Of a stretch of 64,000 nucleotides of DNA, positions 53,545 through 62,939 are shown piece after piece. Made by a program: the position numbers and the translations under genes. Every line of letters begins with the position of its first letter. Within the stretch, counting starts at the first letter, position 1. This DNA comes from Paenibacillus sp. PK3_47. Its GTDB lineage: Bacteria; Bacillota; Bacilli; Paenibacillales; Paenibacillaceae. Location: NCBI RefSeq assembly GCF_023520895.1, contig NZ_CP026029.1, positions 4,712,001 through 4,776,000 of the forward strand, read 5' to 3'. The notes under the pieces were generated by a model that had not been told where the DNA came from, did not search any database, and saw nothing but the letters and a program-made list of their open reading frames with translations.

Positions 53545-55608
53545 ATGTTCAAAAAGCTGTTTGGCGTTTTACAGAGGGTCGGTAAGGCGCTTATGCTTCC
53601 TGTAGCCATTCTGCCTGCAGCAGGTCTGCTGCTCGGAATAGGCAACATGCTGGTAAACCCTGATTTTCTCCAATATGTGCCGGCACTGGAAAACAGTGTA
53701 GTTCAGGCCATTGCCAACGTATTGATGAACTCGGGACAAATTGTCTTTGACAACCTGGCGCTGCTCTTCGCCGTCGGGGTTGCAATCGGACTTGCCGGGG
53801 GCGACGGGGTCGCCGGCCTGGCTGCGATTATCGGTTTCCTCGTAATGAACGTTACGATGGGGACAGTGCTCGGTATCAATGATTATGTGCTGAGCCAGCA
53901 GGATTTTGCCTATTCAAGTGTACTAGGCATTCCTACACTCCAAACCGGGGTCTTCGGCGGTATATTGGTGGGGATATTAGCCTCATCCATGTACAAACGT
54001 TTCTTCCGGATCGAGCTGCCGTCCTATCTGGGATTCTTCGCGGGTAAACGGTTTGTGCCGATCATGACTGCGGTCACTTCCCTGATCCTCGGTCTTGTGC
54101 TGACGATTGTCTGGCCGCCGATCCAGCACGGGCTCAACTATGTATCACAAAGTATGATCAACACCAACCTGACGCTCTCTGCGTTCATCTTCGGGACCAT
54201 TGAGCGTTCGCTGATCCCGTTCGGCCTGCACCACATTTTCTACTCGCCGTTCTGGTATGAATTCGGCAGCTACATCAACAATGCCGGCGAACTGATCCGC
54301 GGAGACCAGCGGATCTTCATGTCACAGCTTCGTGACGGCGTAGCGTTCACTGCCGGTACTTTCACTACCGGTAAGTATCCGTTCATGATGTTCGGTCTTC
54401 CGGCTGCAGCGCTTGCGATTTACCATGAAGCAAGACCTGAGAACAAAAAGATTGTCGGCAGTCTGATGGTTTCGGCTGCATTGACCTCTTTCCTGACAGG
54501 GATCACTGAACCGCTGGAGTTCTCGTTCCTGTTCGTTGCTCCGCTGCTGTTCGCAGTGCATGCTGTATTTGCCGGCCTGTCGTTTATGACAATGCAAATC
54601 CTTAATGTCAAAATCGGCATGACCTTCTCCGGCGGCTTCATCGACTATGTGCTGTTCGGCATTATCCCGAACCGTACGTCATGGTGGCTCGTAATCCCTG
54701 TCGGACTTGTTATCGCAGTGATTTACTACTTCGGGTTCCGTTTTGTAATCCGGAAGTTCAATCTGCGGACACCTGGACGGGAAGAGCCGTCAGATGAAGC
54801 GGACGCAGCCGATGCAACTGCTGTTTCCACCAGCGGTGACGACCTGCCGCGCAACATTCTGGCCGCACTGGGCGGCAACAGCAATATCGTCCATCTGGAC
54901 GCTTGTATTACCCGCCTTCGTGTTGAGGTTAAAGATAAAGCAGGCGTTGACAAGAACCGTCTGAAGAAGCTTGGTGCGTCAGGAGTCCTTGAAGTTGGTA
55001 ATAACGTACAGGCGATCTTTGGCACACGCTCCGATACAATCAAGTCCCAAATCCAGGATGTAATGAGCGGCAGAACACCGGCAGCAGCACCTGCAGCCGC
55101 TGCACCGCAGCCTGAACTGGAGCAGAAAGCCGGTGAAGAAGGCACCGCAATTATTCCGGAGGACATCGTATCTCCTGTTAACGGTGAACTGCTGGATATC
55201 ACGCAGGTTCCTGATGCCGTGTTCTCACAGAAAATGACAGGCGACGGCTTTGCCTTCCTGTCTGAAGACGGAAAGATTGCTTCACCGGTATACGGTAAAG
55301 TATTCAACGTCTTCCCGAGCAAGCATGCCATCGGCATTATGTCTGACGGCGGCAAGGAAGTCCTTGTGCATATAGGTGTAAATACCGTCAAACTCAAAGG
55401 CCAGGGCTTCACGGTCCTCGTTGAAGAGGGAGATCTGGTAGCTGCCGGACAACCGATTATGGAAGTCGATCTGGAGTATGTGAAAGCAAATGCGCCTTCC
55501 GTTATATCTCCGGTCATCTTCTCCAATCTGCCTGAAGGTGCTGCAGTTACACTGAAAAAGCCGGGCAAAGTGGCTATCGGAGACAAGGACATTATCAGCA
55601 TCGGGTGA
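53545..55608 (+). CDS. ptsG: Glucose PTS permease EIICBA
   Basis: Fused glucose-specific PTS transporter, 687 residues from the ATG at 53545 (AAGGAAG nine bases ahead). Order: membrane EIIC (to about residue 400, with GLHHIFYSPFWYEFG and EPLEFSF), Glu/Ala-rich linker, EIIB with active Cys in HLDACITRLR (C454), second linker, and EIIA with active His in VLVHIGVNTVKL (H609). Takes up glucose with phosphorylation to glucose 6-phosphate, fed by HPr and enzyme I encoded next. Expression is set by GlcT antitermination. Confidence 0.97.
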   Translation: MFKKLFGVLQRVGKALMLPVAILPAAGLLLGIGNMLVNPDFLQYVPALENSVVQAIANVLMNSGQIVFDNLALLFAVGVAIGLAGGDGVAGLAAIIGFLVMNVTMGTVLGINDYVLSQQDFAYSSVLGIPTLQTGVFGGILVGILASSMYKRFFRIELPSYLGFFAGKRFVPIMTAVTSLILGLVLTIVWPPIQHGLNYVSQSMINTNLTLSAFIFGTIERSLIPFGLHHIFYSPFWYEFGSYINNAGELIRGDQRIFMSQLRDGVAFTAGTFTTGKYPFMMFGLPAAALAIYHEARPENKKIVGSLMVSAALTSFLTGITEPLEFSFLFVAPLLFAVHAVFAGLSFMTMQILNVKIGMTFSGGFIDYVLFGIIPNRTSWWLVIPVGLVIAVIYYFGFRFVIRKFNLRTPGREEPSDEADAADATAVSTSGDDLPRNILAALGGNSNIVHLDACITRLRVEVKDKAGVDKNRLKKLGASGVLEVGNNVQAIFGTRSDTIKSQIQDVMSGRTPAAAPAAAAPQPELEQKAGEEGTAIIPEDIVSPVNGELLDITQVPDAVFSQKMTGDGFAFLSEDGKIASPVYGKVFNVFPSKHAIGIMSDGGKEVLVHIGVNTVKLKGQGFTVLVEEGDLVAAGQPIMEVDLEYVKANAPSVISPVIFSNLPEGAAVTLKKPGKVAIGDKDIISIG

Positions 55609-55702
55609 AACGTGCAATGGCGCAGCGCTTGTTTTATAATCTAAGACAGCGCGGCCTTCACATAAAACTTATACTAAATTACAGAAAGCGAGATGGATTA
55701 AT

Positions 55703-55978
55703 ATGCAAAAAACTTTCAGAATTATTGACGAAGACGGAATTCACGCACGTCCAGCTACAGCTCTGGTAAATACAGCAACAAAGTTCCAAGGTACCGAGGC
55801 ATTTGCTGAAGCCAAAGGCAAAAAGGTAACTTTGAAATCCATCCTGGGCGTATTGTCCCTCGGTCTGGAAGCCGGCGACACGCTTACCCTGATTACTGAA
55901 GGCGGCGAAGAAGCGGACGCTCTGAACGCACTGCAAGACGTGATGATCAAAGAAGGGCTGGGAGAGCTTCATGAGTAA
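55703..55978 (+). CDS. ptsH: Phosphocarrier protein HPr
   Basis: Small PTS protein of 91 residues. Active His in GIHARPA (H14, the catalytic His15 of B. subtilis) and the HPr-kinase site Ser in LKSILGV (S46) are both present, so it should serve both in sugar phosphotransfer and, as HPr-Ser-P, as CcpA co-repressor. This supports functional cre boxes elsewhere in the window. Its stop overlaps the ptsI start by 8 bases. Confidence 0.98.
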   Translation: MQKTFRIIDEDGIHARPATALVNTATKFQGTEAFAEAKGKKVTLKSILGVLSLGLEAGDTLTLITEGGEEADALNALQDVMIKEGLGELHE

Positions 55979-57683
55979 AATTTCAGGAATCGCGGCTTCA
56001 GCAGGAATTGCGGTAGCCCGTGCATTTATCCTGGAACATCCGGATTACACCATCACCAAATCGGCTGTCAGCGACGTTGAAGCTGAAGTTGCCAAGCTGG
56101 AGAGCGCCCTGGAGAAATCCAGAGGCGAGCTCCGCAGCATTAAAGAGCGTACACTGGCTGAACTGGGAGAGAAGAAAGCGGAGATTTTTGAATCCCACCT
56201 TTTGATTCTTGATGATCCCGAGCTGATCAGTCCGGTGATGGATAAAATCCGTGAGGAATCCGTAAATGCCGACTACGCACTGAATGAAGTGGCAGGCCAG
56301 TTCATTGAGATGTTCGAAAATATGAAAAGCGCGTACCTGCAGGAACGTGCAGCTGATATGCGCGACGTTACCAAACGCGTGCTGAACCACCTGCTGGGTA
56401 TTACGTATGTAAGCCCTGCAGAGATCAGTGAAGAGGTTATCGTCATTGCCCAGGACCTGACACCTTCCGATACGGCTCAGCTTAACCGCAAATACGTTAA
56501 GGGCTTTACAACCAACATCGGAGGACGCACCTCCCACTCAGCCATTATGGCCCGTTCCTTGGAAATCCCGGCGGTTGTCGGTACCAAAAACGTGCTGTCA
56601 CTGGTCAAAGCAGGAGACCTTGTGATCGTTGACGGTCTGAGCGGCGATGTACTGATCAATCCTTCTGAGGCTGAAGTTGCTGAATACACGCAGAAGCAGG
56701 AAGCGTATAACCTGCAAATTGCCGAGTGGAAAAAGCTCCGTGACGAAGCTACCGTATCGGCTGACGGCAAGCATGTTGAACTTGCGGCCAATATCGGTAC
56801 ACCTAACGATGTGAACGGCGTAATCGAGAATGGCGGAGAAGGCGTGGGCTTGTACCGTACAGAGTTCCTGTACATGGGCCGCGACAAGCTGCCTTCCGAA
56901 GAAGTGCAGTACAACGCTTACCGCACTGTACTTGAGAACATGAAGGGCAAACCGGTTGTTGTACGTACACTCGATATCGGCGGAGACAAAGAGCTGCCGT
57001 ATCTGGACCTTCCGAAGGAAATGAATCCGTTCCTCGGCTTCCGTGCGATCCGCCTTTGTCTGGACCGCCAGGATATTTTCCGCACCCAGCTCCGCGCCCT
57101 GCTGAGAGCAAGTGCCCATGGCGATCTGCGGATCATGTTCCCGATGATTGCTACACTTGGCGAGTTCCGTGCTGCACGCGACCTGCTGCTTGAAGAAAAA
57201 GCCAAGCTGCGTGAAGAAGGCAAGGAAGTTTCGGATAACATCCAGCTGGGCATTATGGTAGAGATTCCGTCTACTGCCGTGCTGGCTGACCAATTTGCCA
57301 AGGAAGTTGACTTCTTCAGTATCGGTACCAATGATCTTATTCAATATACAATGGCTGCCGACCGTATGAATGAACAGGTGTCTTACCTGTATCAGCCGTA
57401 TAACCCGGCCATTCTGCGTTTGGTCAAAATCGTTATCGATGCAGCCCATGCTGAGGGCAAATGGACGGGAATGTGCGGCGAAATGGCAGGGGATTCCACA
57501 GCCATTCCGCTTCTGCTCGGACTTGGGCTTGACGAGTTCAGCATGAGTGCCACCTCGATTCTGCCGGCAAGAAGCCAGATCTCCAAGCTGTCTGCTGCAG
57601 AGATGAAGGAAATGGCTGCCAATGCACTTCAGCTGGGTACAGCCGAAGAAGTTGCCGCACTTGTGCAAAGCACTGTAAAGTAA
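55971..57683 (+). CDS. ptsI: PTS enzyme I
   Basis: Phosphoenolpyruvate-protein phosphotransferase, 570 residues, full length. Active His in GGRTSHSAIMAR (H189), PEP-binding signatures GVGLYRTEFLYMGR and DFFSIGTNDLIQYTMAADR, and the Cys-containing CGEMAGD near the C-terminus. Phosphorylates HPr at the expense of PEP. Starts inside the ptsH stop (8-base overlap), so the two are translationally coupled, as in B. subtilis ptsGHI. A strong terminator follows. Confidence 0.98.
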   Translation: MSKISGIAASAGIAVARAFILEHPDYTITKSAVSDVEAEVAKLESALEKSRGELRSIKERTLAELGEKKAEIFESHLLILDDPELISPVMDKIREESVNADYALNEVAGQFIEMFENMKSAYLQERAADMRDVTKRVLNHLLGITYVSPAEISEEVIVIAQDLTPSDTAQLNRKYVKGFTTNIGGRTSHSAIMARSLEIPAVVGTKNVLSLVKAGDLVIVDGLSGDVLINPSEAEVAEYTQKQEAYNLQIAEWKKLRDEATVSADGKHVELAANIGTPNDVNGVIENGGEGVGLYRTEFLYMGRDKLPSEEVQYNAYRTVLENMKGKPVVVRTLDIGGDKELPYLDLPKEMNPFLGFRAIRLCLDRQDIFRTQLRALLRASAHGDLRIMFPMIATLGEFRAARDLLLEEKAKLREEGKEVSDNIQLGIMVEIPSTAVLADQFAKEVDFFSIGTNDLIQYTMAADRMNEQVSYLYQPYNPAILRLVKIVIDAAHAEGKWTGMCGEMAGDSTAIPLLLGLGLDEFSMSATSILPARSQISKLSAAEMKEMAANALQLGTAEEVAALVQSTVK

Positions 57684-57737
57684 TTTGATTCAGGGATTTA
57701 TCCGTTAAGGCAAGTTCACTTTTCCAACTACGATATT

Positions 57738-57769
57738 GCCGGCTTCCTTCGGGAGGCCGGCTTTTTTTT
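57738..57769 (+). terminator. Terminator of ptsGHI
   Basis: gccggcttcc (57738-57747) and ggaggccggc (57752-57761) pair around a TTCG tetraloop, then eight T. Confidence 0.95.
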
Positions 57770-57906
57770 GTTTGGGTGAAATACCCCTGCCCAAAAGCCG
57801 ATATATAGTATAGAGATGAAGAATCTGTTCTCTGACCCAGACCTGTGAACATAGTGTTACATATAATATTATGTATCAAAAGATAGACAGGACTCTATAC
57901 AAATTG

Positions 57907-57924
57907 CTTGCAAAGCGGTGCAAG
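57907..57924. promoter_or_regulatory. Operator-like palindrome upstream of pullulanase
   Basis: cttgca and tgcaag arms around aagcgg, about 95 bases before the pullulanase start. Symmetry around a central CG resembles LacI/MalR-type operators. The rest of the 334-base gap holds the pts terminator and AT-rich text without a gene. Confidence 0.4.
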
Positions 57925-58017
57925 TATCAAAATACCAGGTTGTGGAAAGCATGGGATGTAAGGATGACTACATCTGTTGTCTGCAGAATGCCGCAGAAAA
58001 CAATGGGATGGTGAGCA

Positions 58018-60417
58018 ATGATGAACAGTAATTATTTAAATACAGAGACCCTGATAGAAACCTATGAAGGTAAAGATCTTGGCATCACATATAACAAGAC
58101 CGGCAGTATTTTTAAAGTCTGGGTGCCGACAGCCTTTGCTGTATCTCTGGTGCTTTATGAGACCGGTGGCAATGAGGAAGCAGAATCAGCTCCAGGGTAC
58201 CGTGACAGCGGCAGGATCGTACCCATGCAGCGTGAGGAAGGCGGCGTATGGAAGGCTGGTTATACCGGTGACCTGAAGGGGAAGTTTTATATGTACCGTG
58301 CTGTATTTCCCGACGGCTCCATCCGGGAGGCCGCAGACCCTTATGCCAGAGCGGTATCGGCAAATGGTGTGCGTTCAGCGATTATTGATCTGCGTGATAC
58401 CGATCCTGATTCCTGGGAAGAGGATGTTTCTCCCCGTCTGCAGCACCCGGCGGATGCGGTCATCTATGAGCTGCATATGCGTGATTTTTCAATAGATGAA
58501 AGTTCCGGAATGCAGCACAAAGGCAAATTCAAGGCTTTTACAGAAACAGGGTTACGGGATGAAGCAGGCAATGCCCTCGGGATTGATCATCTGGCGGAGC
58601 TGGGGGTTACCCATGTGCATCTGCTGCCCGTATTTGATTTCCAGACGGTAGATGAATTGAAAGCTGTGCAGGGTGAAGCCGGAACTGAAGCTGCTGCAGA
58701 ATACAACTGGGGATATGATCCCCAGCATTATAATGTTCCTGAAGGCTCGTACAGCACGGACCCGTCTGACCCGGCAACACGAATCCGCGAAATGAAAGAA
58801 ATGGTTCAGGCACTCCACAGACACGGGATATCCGTGATCATGGACGTTGTCTACAACCACACCTACTCCGTCGAAAAAGGGCCGTTTGAACCGCTCGTGC
58901 CGGGTTATTTTTACCGCCAGGATTATGCCGGAAGACTGTCCAACGGCTCTGGGGTAGGCAATGAGATTGCCACAGAGCGGCCTATGGTGCGCAAATATAT
59001 TAAGGAATCCCTGGCTTACTGGGCATCCGAATATCATATCGACGGCTTCCGCTTTGATCTTATGGGGCTGATGGACAGCATAACGATCCGTGAGATTACC
59101 GAGGAGCTGCGGCTTAACATTAATCCCGATCTGCTGATCTACGGGGAGCCCTGGACCGGCGGAGACTCGCCGCTGGCCGCCAAAACCCTGAAGGGTGTGC
59201 AGCGGGGCAAAGGCTACGCCGTATTTAATGATAACTTCCGCTCGAATATCAAGGGCGACAGTGACGGCTGGGGCAAAGGCTTCGCAACCGGTGAATACGG
59301 CAGGGAGGGCGCAATTGCATCCGGTATCAAGGGCGCGATTCATGAGTTCACCGATTCGCCGGCTGAGACGGTTAACTATGTAACCGCTCACGATAACCTG
59401 AATTTGTGGGATAAGATTCTGGCTTCGCAAGGACTCAGGCAGGCGGCGGGCTTTCCTGAACTGGAGGATGGGAGGCTGAAAAGCGGCGGGGATGTGAGGG
59501 CTGCTGTAAGCAGTGCCAATCCTTATTTCGGAGTGGATGACCAGAATGTCCTCGGCAACGAAACGGTGCGCCGCTCTCTGCTGGCCAACGGGATAGTGCT
59601 CACCTCACAGGGAATTCCTTTTCTGCACGCCGGAGATGAGCTGCTGCGCAGCAAATACGGGGATCACAACAGCTACCGCAGCTGTGATGCCGTGAATGCC
59701 ATCCGCTGGGACAACAAGCGGAGATTTAAGCCTGTTTTTCAATATTATAAAGGTCTGATTCAGCTGCGGCGCGAGCATCCGGCCTTCCGGCTTCACGGGC
59801 GCCAGGAGATTGAGCGTTCCCTTGAGTTTCTCCGCTGTGACAGCGGTGTGGTGGCTTACCACCTTAAGGATCATGCGGGAGGCGATGTCTGGCGCAATGT
59901 TGTAGTTATTTTTAACAGTAACCAGGATGCGGCAGTACAGCAGCTTCCTGATTCCGGCCGCTGCTGGAATATCGTCGTGGATCATACCCGGGCCGGGACA
60001 GAGGCTTTCCGCCTTGCGGACGGGAATGAAGTGCGGCTCGAGGGCCTTTCCATGATGGTGCTGCATGACGGGTACGGCGAGCCAGCGCCGCGGGCCAAAA
60101 TCGTTGAATTCCATTATGACCGTGAAGACGGAGACTACCGGGGCTGGAATCTCTGGGTGTGGGATACCGGCATTCAGGACGGGCAAGTTGATTTCCGGTA
60201 TATGCAGAATGGTCATGCTGTCGCACGTGTTGAAGTGTCAAGCGGGACAGAGGCTATAGGCTACATCCTGCGGCTTAATGACTGGGAAAAGAGGGATGGG
60301 AGCGGGGACCGGTATGTCGACTGCTCAGACAGCGGTGAGCTGATCAAGGTGCTGGTGAGTCACCGCAGACATGAAACTGGCGGCGACGCGGGCAGCACAT
60401 TAGAACTTAGCAGCTAA
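58018..60417 (+). CDS. pulA: Type I pullulanase
   Basis: Debranching enzyme for alpha-1,6 links in pullulan, glycogen and starch dextrins; 799 residues, no signal peptide, hence cytoplasmic. N-terminal early-set/CBM48 domain, then the GH13 barrel with YNWGYDPQHYNVPEGSYSTDP-type signature (first half YNWGYDP), DVVYNHT, FRFDLMG with the nucleophile Asp, GEPW with the acid Glu, and VTAHDN. A C-terminal extension after the barrel (about residues 690-799) resembles an additional starch-binding or DUF-type beta domain, longer than in B. subtilis AmyX. Start ATG 58018 or 58021; GGTGAG upstream is weak. Confidence 0.95.
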   Translation: MMNSNYLNTETLIETYEGKDLGITYNKTGSIFKVWVPTAFAVSLVLYETGGNEEAESAPGYRDSGRIVPMQREEGGVWKAGYTGDLKGKFYMYRAVFPDGSIREAADPYARAVSANGVRSAIIDLRDTDPDSWEEDVSPRLQHPADAVIYELHMRDFSIDESSGMQHKGKFKAFTETGLRDEAGNALGIDHLAELGVTHVHLLPVFDFQTVDELKAVQGEAGTEAAAEYNWGYDPQHYNVPEGSYSTDPSDPATRIREMKEMVQALHRHGISVIMDVVYNHTYSVEKGPFEPLVPGYFYRQDYAGRLSNGSGVGNEIATERPMVRKYIKESLAYWASEYHIDGFRFDLMGLMDSITIREITEELRLNINPDLLIYGEPWTGGDSPLAAKTLKGVQRGKGYAVFNDNFRSNIKGDSDGWGKGFATGEYGREGAIASGIKGAIHEFTDSPAETVNYVTAHDNLNLWDKILASQGLRQAAGFPELEDGRLKSGGDVRAAVSSANPYFGVDDQNVLGNETVRRSLLANGIVLTSQGIPFLHAGDELLRSKYGDHNSYRSCDAVNAIRWDNKRRFKPVFQYYKGLIQLRREHPAFRLHGRQEIERSLEFLRCDSGVVAYHLKDHAGGDVWRNVVVIFNSNQDAAVQQLPDSGRCWNIVVDHTRAGTEAFRLADGNEVRLEGLSMMVLHDGYGEPAPRAKIVEFHYDREDGDYRGWNLWVWDTGIQDGQVDFRYMQNGHAVARVEVSSGTEAIGYILRLNDWEKRDGSGDRYVDCSDSGELIKVLVSHRRHETGGDAGSTLELSS

Positions 60418-60440
60418 AAGACTATAGATGAAGATAGAAA

Positions 60441-60494
60441 AGGGCGATCTGTACCTCCGCTTTCCTGCGGATAGCGTACAGACCGCCCTTTTTG
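60441..60494. terminator. Bidirectional terminator after pulA
   Basis: agggcgatctgtac (60441-60454) pairs with gtacagaccgccct (60476-60489), one mismatch, flanked by A- and T-runs; serves pulA and the convergent cyclase gene. Confidence 0.9.
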
Positions 60495-60512
60495 AGGTTG
60501 GTGGATAGGCTT

Positions 60513-62156
60513 TCATTTTGTCGACTGATCGCTGTATTGTTCATCCATCTGCTCATTGTAAAGACTGTATTCATTGCCGCCGTTGTTCTTGGCGCGGTAC
60601 ATGGCAAGATCTGCAGCCCGCAGCAGTTCATTAATGGTGGTGCCGTGCTGCGGATAGAGCGCAACGCCGATACTGGCAGAGGTATGGAAGCTTTCGCCTT
60701 TGTTGACGGACCAGGATTTGTCGAACAGCTTCAGGAGACGTTCCAGCATTTCATCAAGCATGTCACGGCTGGTGAACCGGTGCAGCACCACCGCAAATTC
60801 ATCCCCGCCGATGCGGAAGGCCTGACCTGAGCCTTTGACGGTCTGCTGAAGCTCACGGGAGAGCAGCTGCAGAAATTCATCGCCGGCTAAATGGCCCAGC
60901 GTGTCATTCAGCTGCTTGAACCTGTCGCAGTCGAGCAGCGCCAGTGCGATTTCCTGCCGGTGCTCCTCGGGCTGGGTGATCAGGTTCTCCATGTACATTT
61001 TGAAATGGGCCCGGTTGGGAATGGAGGTCAGGTGATCGTAGAAAGCCAGCTTGTGCAGCCGTTCCTCATGCTGCTTGCGCTGGGTAATTTCGCGTGAGAT
61101 GAGCATGAATTGTGCCGGATAAGACCGGTTGCTGCTGATAGGCGTAACCTTTGTCTCCAGCCAGACCCAATGCCCTTGGGCTGCACGCATGCGCAGCTCG
61201 GTAATCTTGGGGACGCCCTGCACGACACTTTTCAGCTTGGCCCAGGAAATTTCGGCCTCGCGGATATAGTTGGATAGGGGAGCGCCTTTCTCCGGAACAT
61301 AACCAAGCACCGCAGAATGTGAAGGTGATGCGTATTGAATGAGACCATTCGGATCCGTCAGGATAATGAAGTCCGACATTGTCTCGCCGATCAGCTGATA
61401 CAACGACTTTTCCTCAAGCATTTCATTCTGCTGGGCAATCAGTCTCCGGCTCAGGTATACGATGACCATGATTAACAGGAAGACTAGGAGGGAGTAGACT
61501 GCGAACAATGCGCTTTTTTTCTCCCGGAATTCAAGATCGATCTGCCTGGCGTAGCTGCCGATCATATTCTCGGACTGATCCAGATAGCTGCGGACCTCAT
61601 TCAAACGCTCATTGACCAGCAGGGCTGAGTATTGAGCCGGGTTCCAGCTGCTCTGCACCCGCCGGGAGATCATATCCCGTCCCGTGCTTTTCCACTGTTC
61701 AAAAGAAGCCTCGAATGCCGCTAGTTCCTCCTGCAGTCCGTTTAACACCCGCTCACTCGTTGTATTGCTCTGTCCCGGGCTATCCAGAATGCTGATATTG
61801 TACCTTGCCGTGCTGATACGCTGCTTCACCTGTGTATTATTGTCTTCGAACTCCTGGGACAGCCGGCTGACCTGCCCGTTCGGCAGATTCTGATTCATAG
61901 CCGTATGAAGTGCAACCGCAGCCTGCTGCAGATCCCGGTCAGCGTTCAGGATCAGTTCGGAATTCTGGTATATGTCATTATACAGAGAATCAGACAGCCG
62001 ACTGATGGTCTGGTTCAGCCAGATCAGGGAAGCGATACTGAGCCCCACTAGAGTTACGGAGATGGCGGCAAAAATCAGGATTAATCTGCATGTGTTTTTG
62101 TGTGCTGGTAGTGCCACTGACATCCTCTCCCCGCATAAAACTTTGCGATATAACAT
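60513..62156 (-). CDS. Membrane diguanylate cyclase with PAS domain
   Basis: Up to 547 residues: membrane segment (about residues 28-50), extracellular helical CHASE-like region (to about 210), second membrane segment (about 212-235), PAS (about 250-370, ending ISREITQRK), and a GGDEF domain with intact RIGGDEFAVV. It should make cyclic di-GMP from GTP. The product-inhibition RxxD motif expected five residues before GGDEF is absent. No EAL domain is present. Start uncertain: ATG 62156 lacks a ribosome site; ATG 62123 has GGGGAGAGG but very close. Ligand unknown. Confidence 0.9.
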   Translation of the reverse strand: MLYRKVLCGERMSVALPAHKNTCRLILIFAAISVTLVGLSIASLIWLNQTISRLSDSLYNDIYQNSELILNADRDLQQAAVALHTAMNQNLPNGQVSRLSQEFEDNNTQVKQRISTARYNISILDSPGQSNTTSERVLNGLQEELAAFEASFEQWKSTGRDMISRRVQSSWNPAQYSALLVNERLNEVRSYLDQSENMIGSYARQIDLEFREKKSALFAVYSLLVFLLIMVIVYLSRRLIAQQNEMLEEKSLYQLIGETMSDFIILTDPNGLIQYASPSHSAVLGYVPEKGAPLSNYIREAEISWAKLKSVVQGVPKITELRMRAAQGHWVWLETKVTPISSNRSYPAQFMLISREITQRKQHEERLHKLAFYDHLTSIPNRAHFKMYMENLITQPEEHRQEIALALLDCDRFKQLNDTLGHLAGDEFLQLLSRELQQTVKGSGQAFRIGGDEFAVVLHRFTSRDMLDEMLERLLKLFDKSWSVNKGESFHTSASIGVALYPQHGTTINELLRAADLAMYRAKNNGGNEYSLYNEQMDEQYSDQSTK

Positions 62157-62520
62157 TTCATTGCTGTGTGACTTGCTACATGCGGAACTGATCCGGCTGC
62201 AGGTACTGTCTGCAGGGACAACGAAGAGAGTTCGGATAAATGGTCATAGGAAAGCAAAGCTTCCGTCAGATCAAGGATTCTTCTCATCAATGTATGTTGG
62301 CCGTCCCGGTGGAAAAATAAACAAATTTAACTATTATGTATGCCCTACAAATTTAATCATATTCCGGCTCGTAAATCCTATTACCCATCTTTACTGCAAA
62401 CGATACTCTCTTTTTAGGTAAAGTATGTGTAAAATATTTTTCCAATTTACCCCAGGGTGACAGTTTATCCTAAGATCTTCCCTTTTTTTGAGAATGATTT
62501 TGCGCCAGCCGCTGTCCGGC

Positions 62521-62549
62521 TTGTCAAACCGTCAGTTTTTTCATATAAT
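62521..62549 (+). promoter_or_regulatory. SigA promoter of the pheS T-box leader
   Basis: TTGTCA (62521-62526), 17-base spacer, TATAAT (62544-62549); expected start near 62556. The preceding part of the 783-base gap (62157-62520) shows no gene. Confidence 0.85.
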
Positions 62550-62599
62550 AAACAGACATATCTTTTGAACAAGATCAAGCAAGATATTGAAGTGAAATG

Positions 62600-62900
62600 C
62601 CGTGATGGAGATAAGTACGCAGTGCCTGGCTTACAGGGAGGAGACGCCGTAGATTGAGAGCGTTTCTAGGCAACAGAGCTGCTGAAGTTCACTCCGGAGC
62701 AGTTCCCTGAACCTTTCCTCAAGTGATGCTGAAGGATTCAGTAGGGGGTACCGGCCGCAGACCGTTATTTCTGTTAAAGTGAGACAGCGCTTTTCCGTTT
62801 CTCAAGGGAGTGATCCTTTGAAGGCCGGTCAGGATGTCCTGTCTAACAAGGGTGGTACCACGGTCTTTTCGTCCCTTACCGGGAGGAAAGGCCTTTTTTT
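62600..62900 (+). promoter_or_regulatory. T-box riboswitch upstream of pheS
   Basis: tRNA-sensing leader: the start of stem I is seen as ggagataagtacg (AGTA motif), a specifier side with gaagttcact (a Phe UUC codon at 62688-62690 is plausible), and the conserved T-box aagggtggtaccacgg (62848-62863). The terminator stem ggtcttttcgtccc/gggaggaaaggcc (62862-62893) ends in seven T. Uncharged tRNA-Phe should favour read-through into pheS. Confidence 0.92.
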
Positions 62901-62939
62901 GTTGAACAATACGATGATTGAAGGGGGCAGTACACGGCC

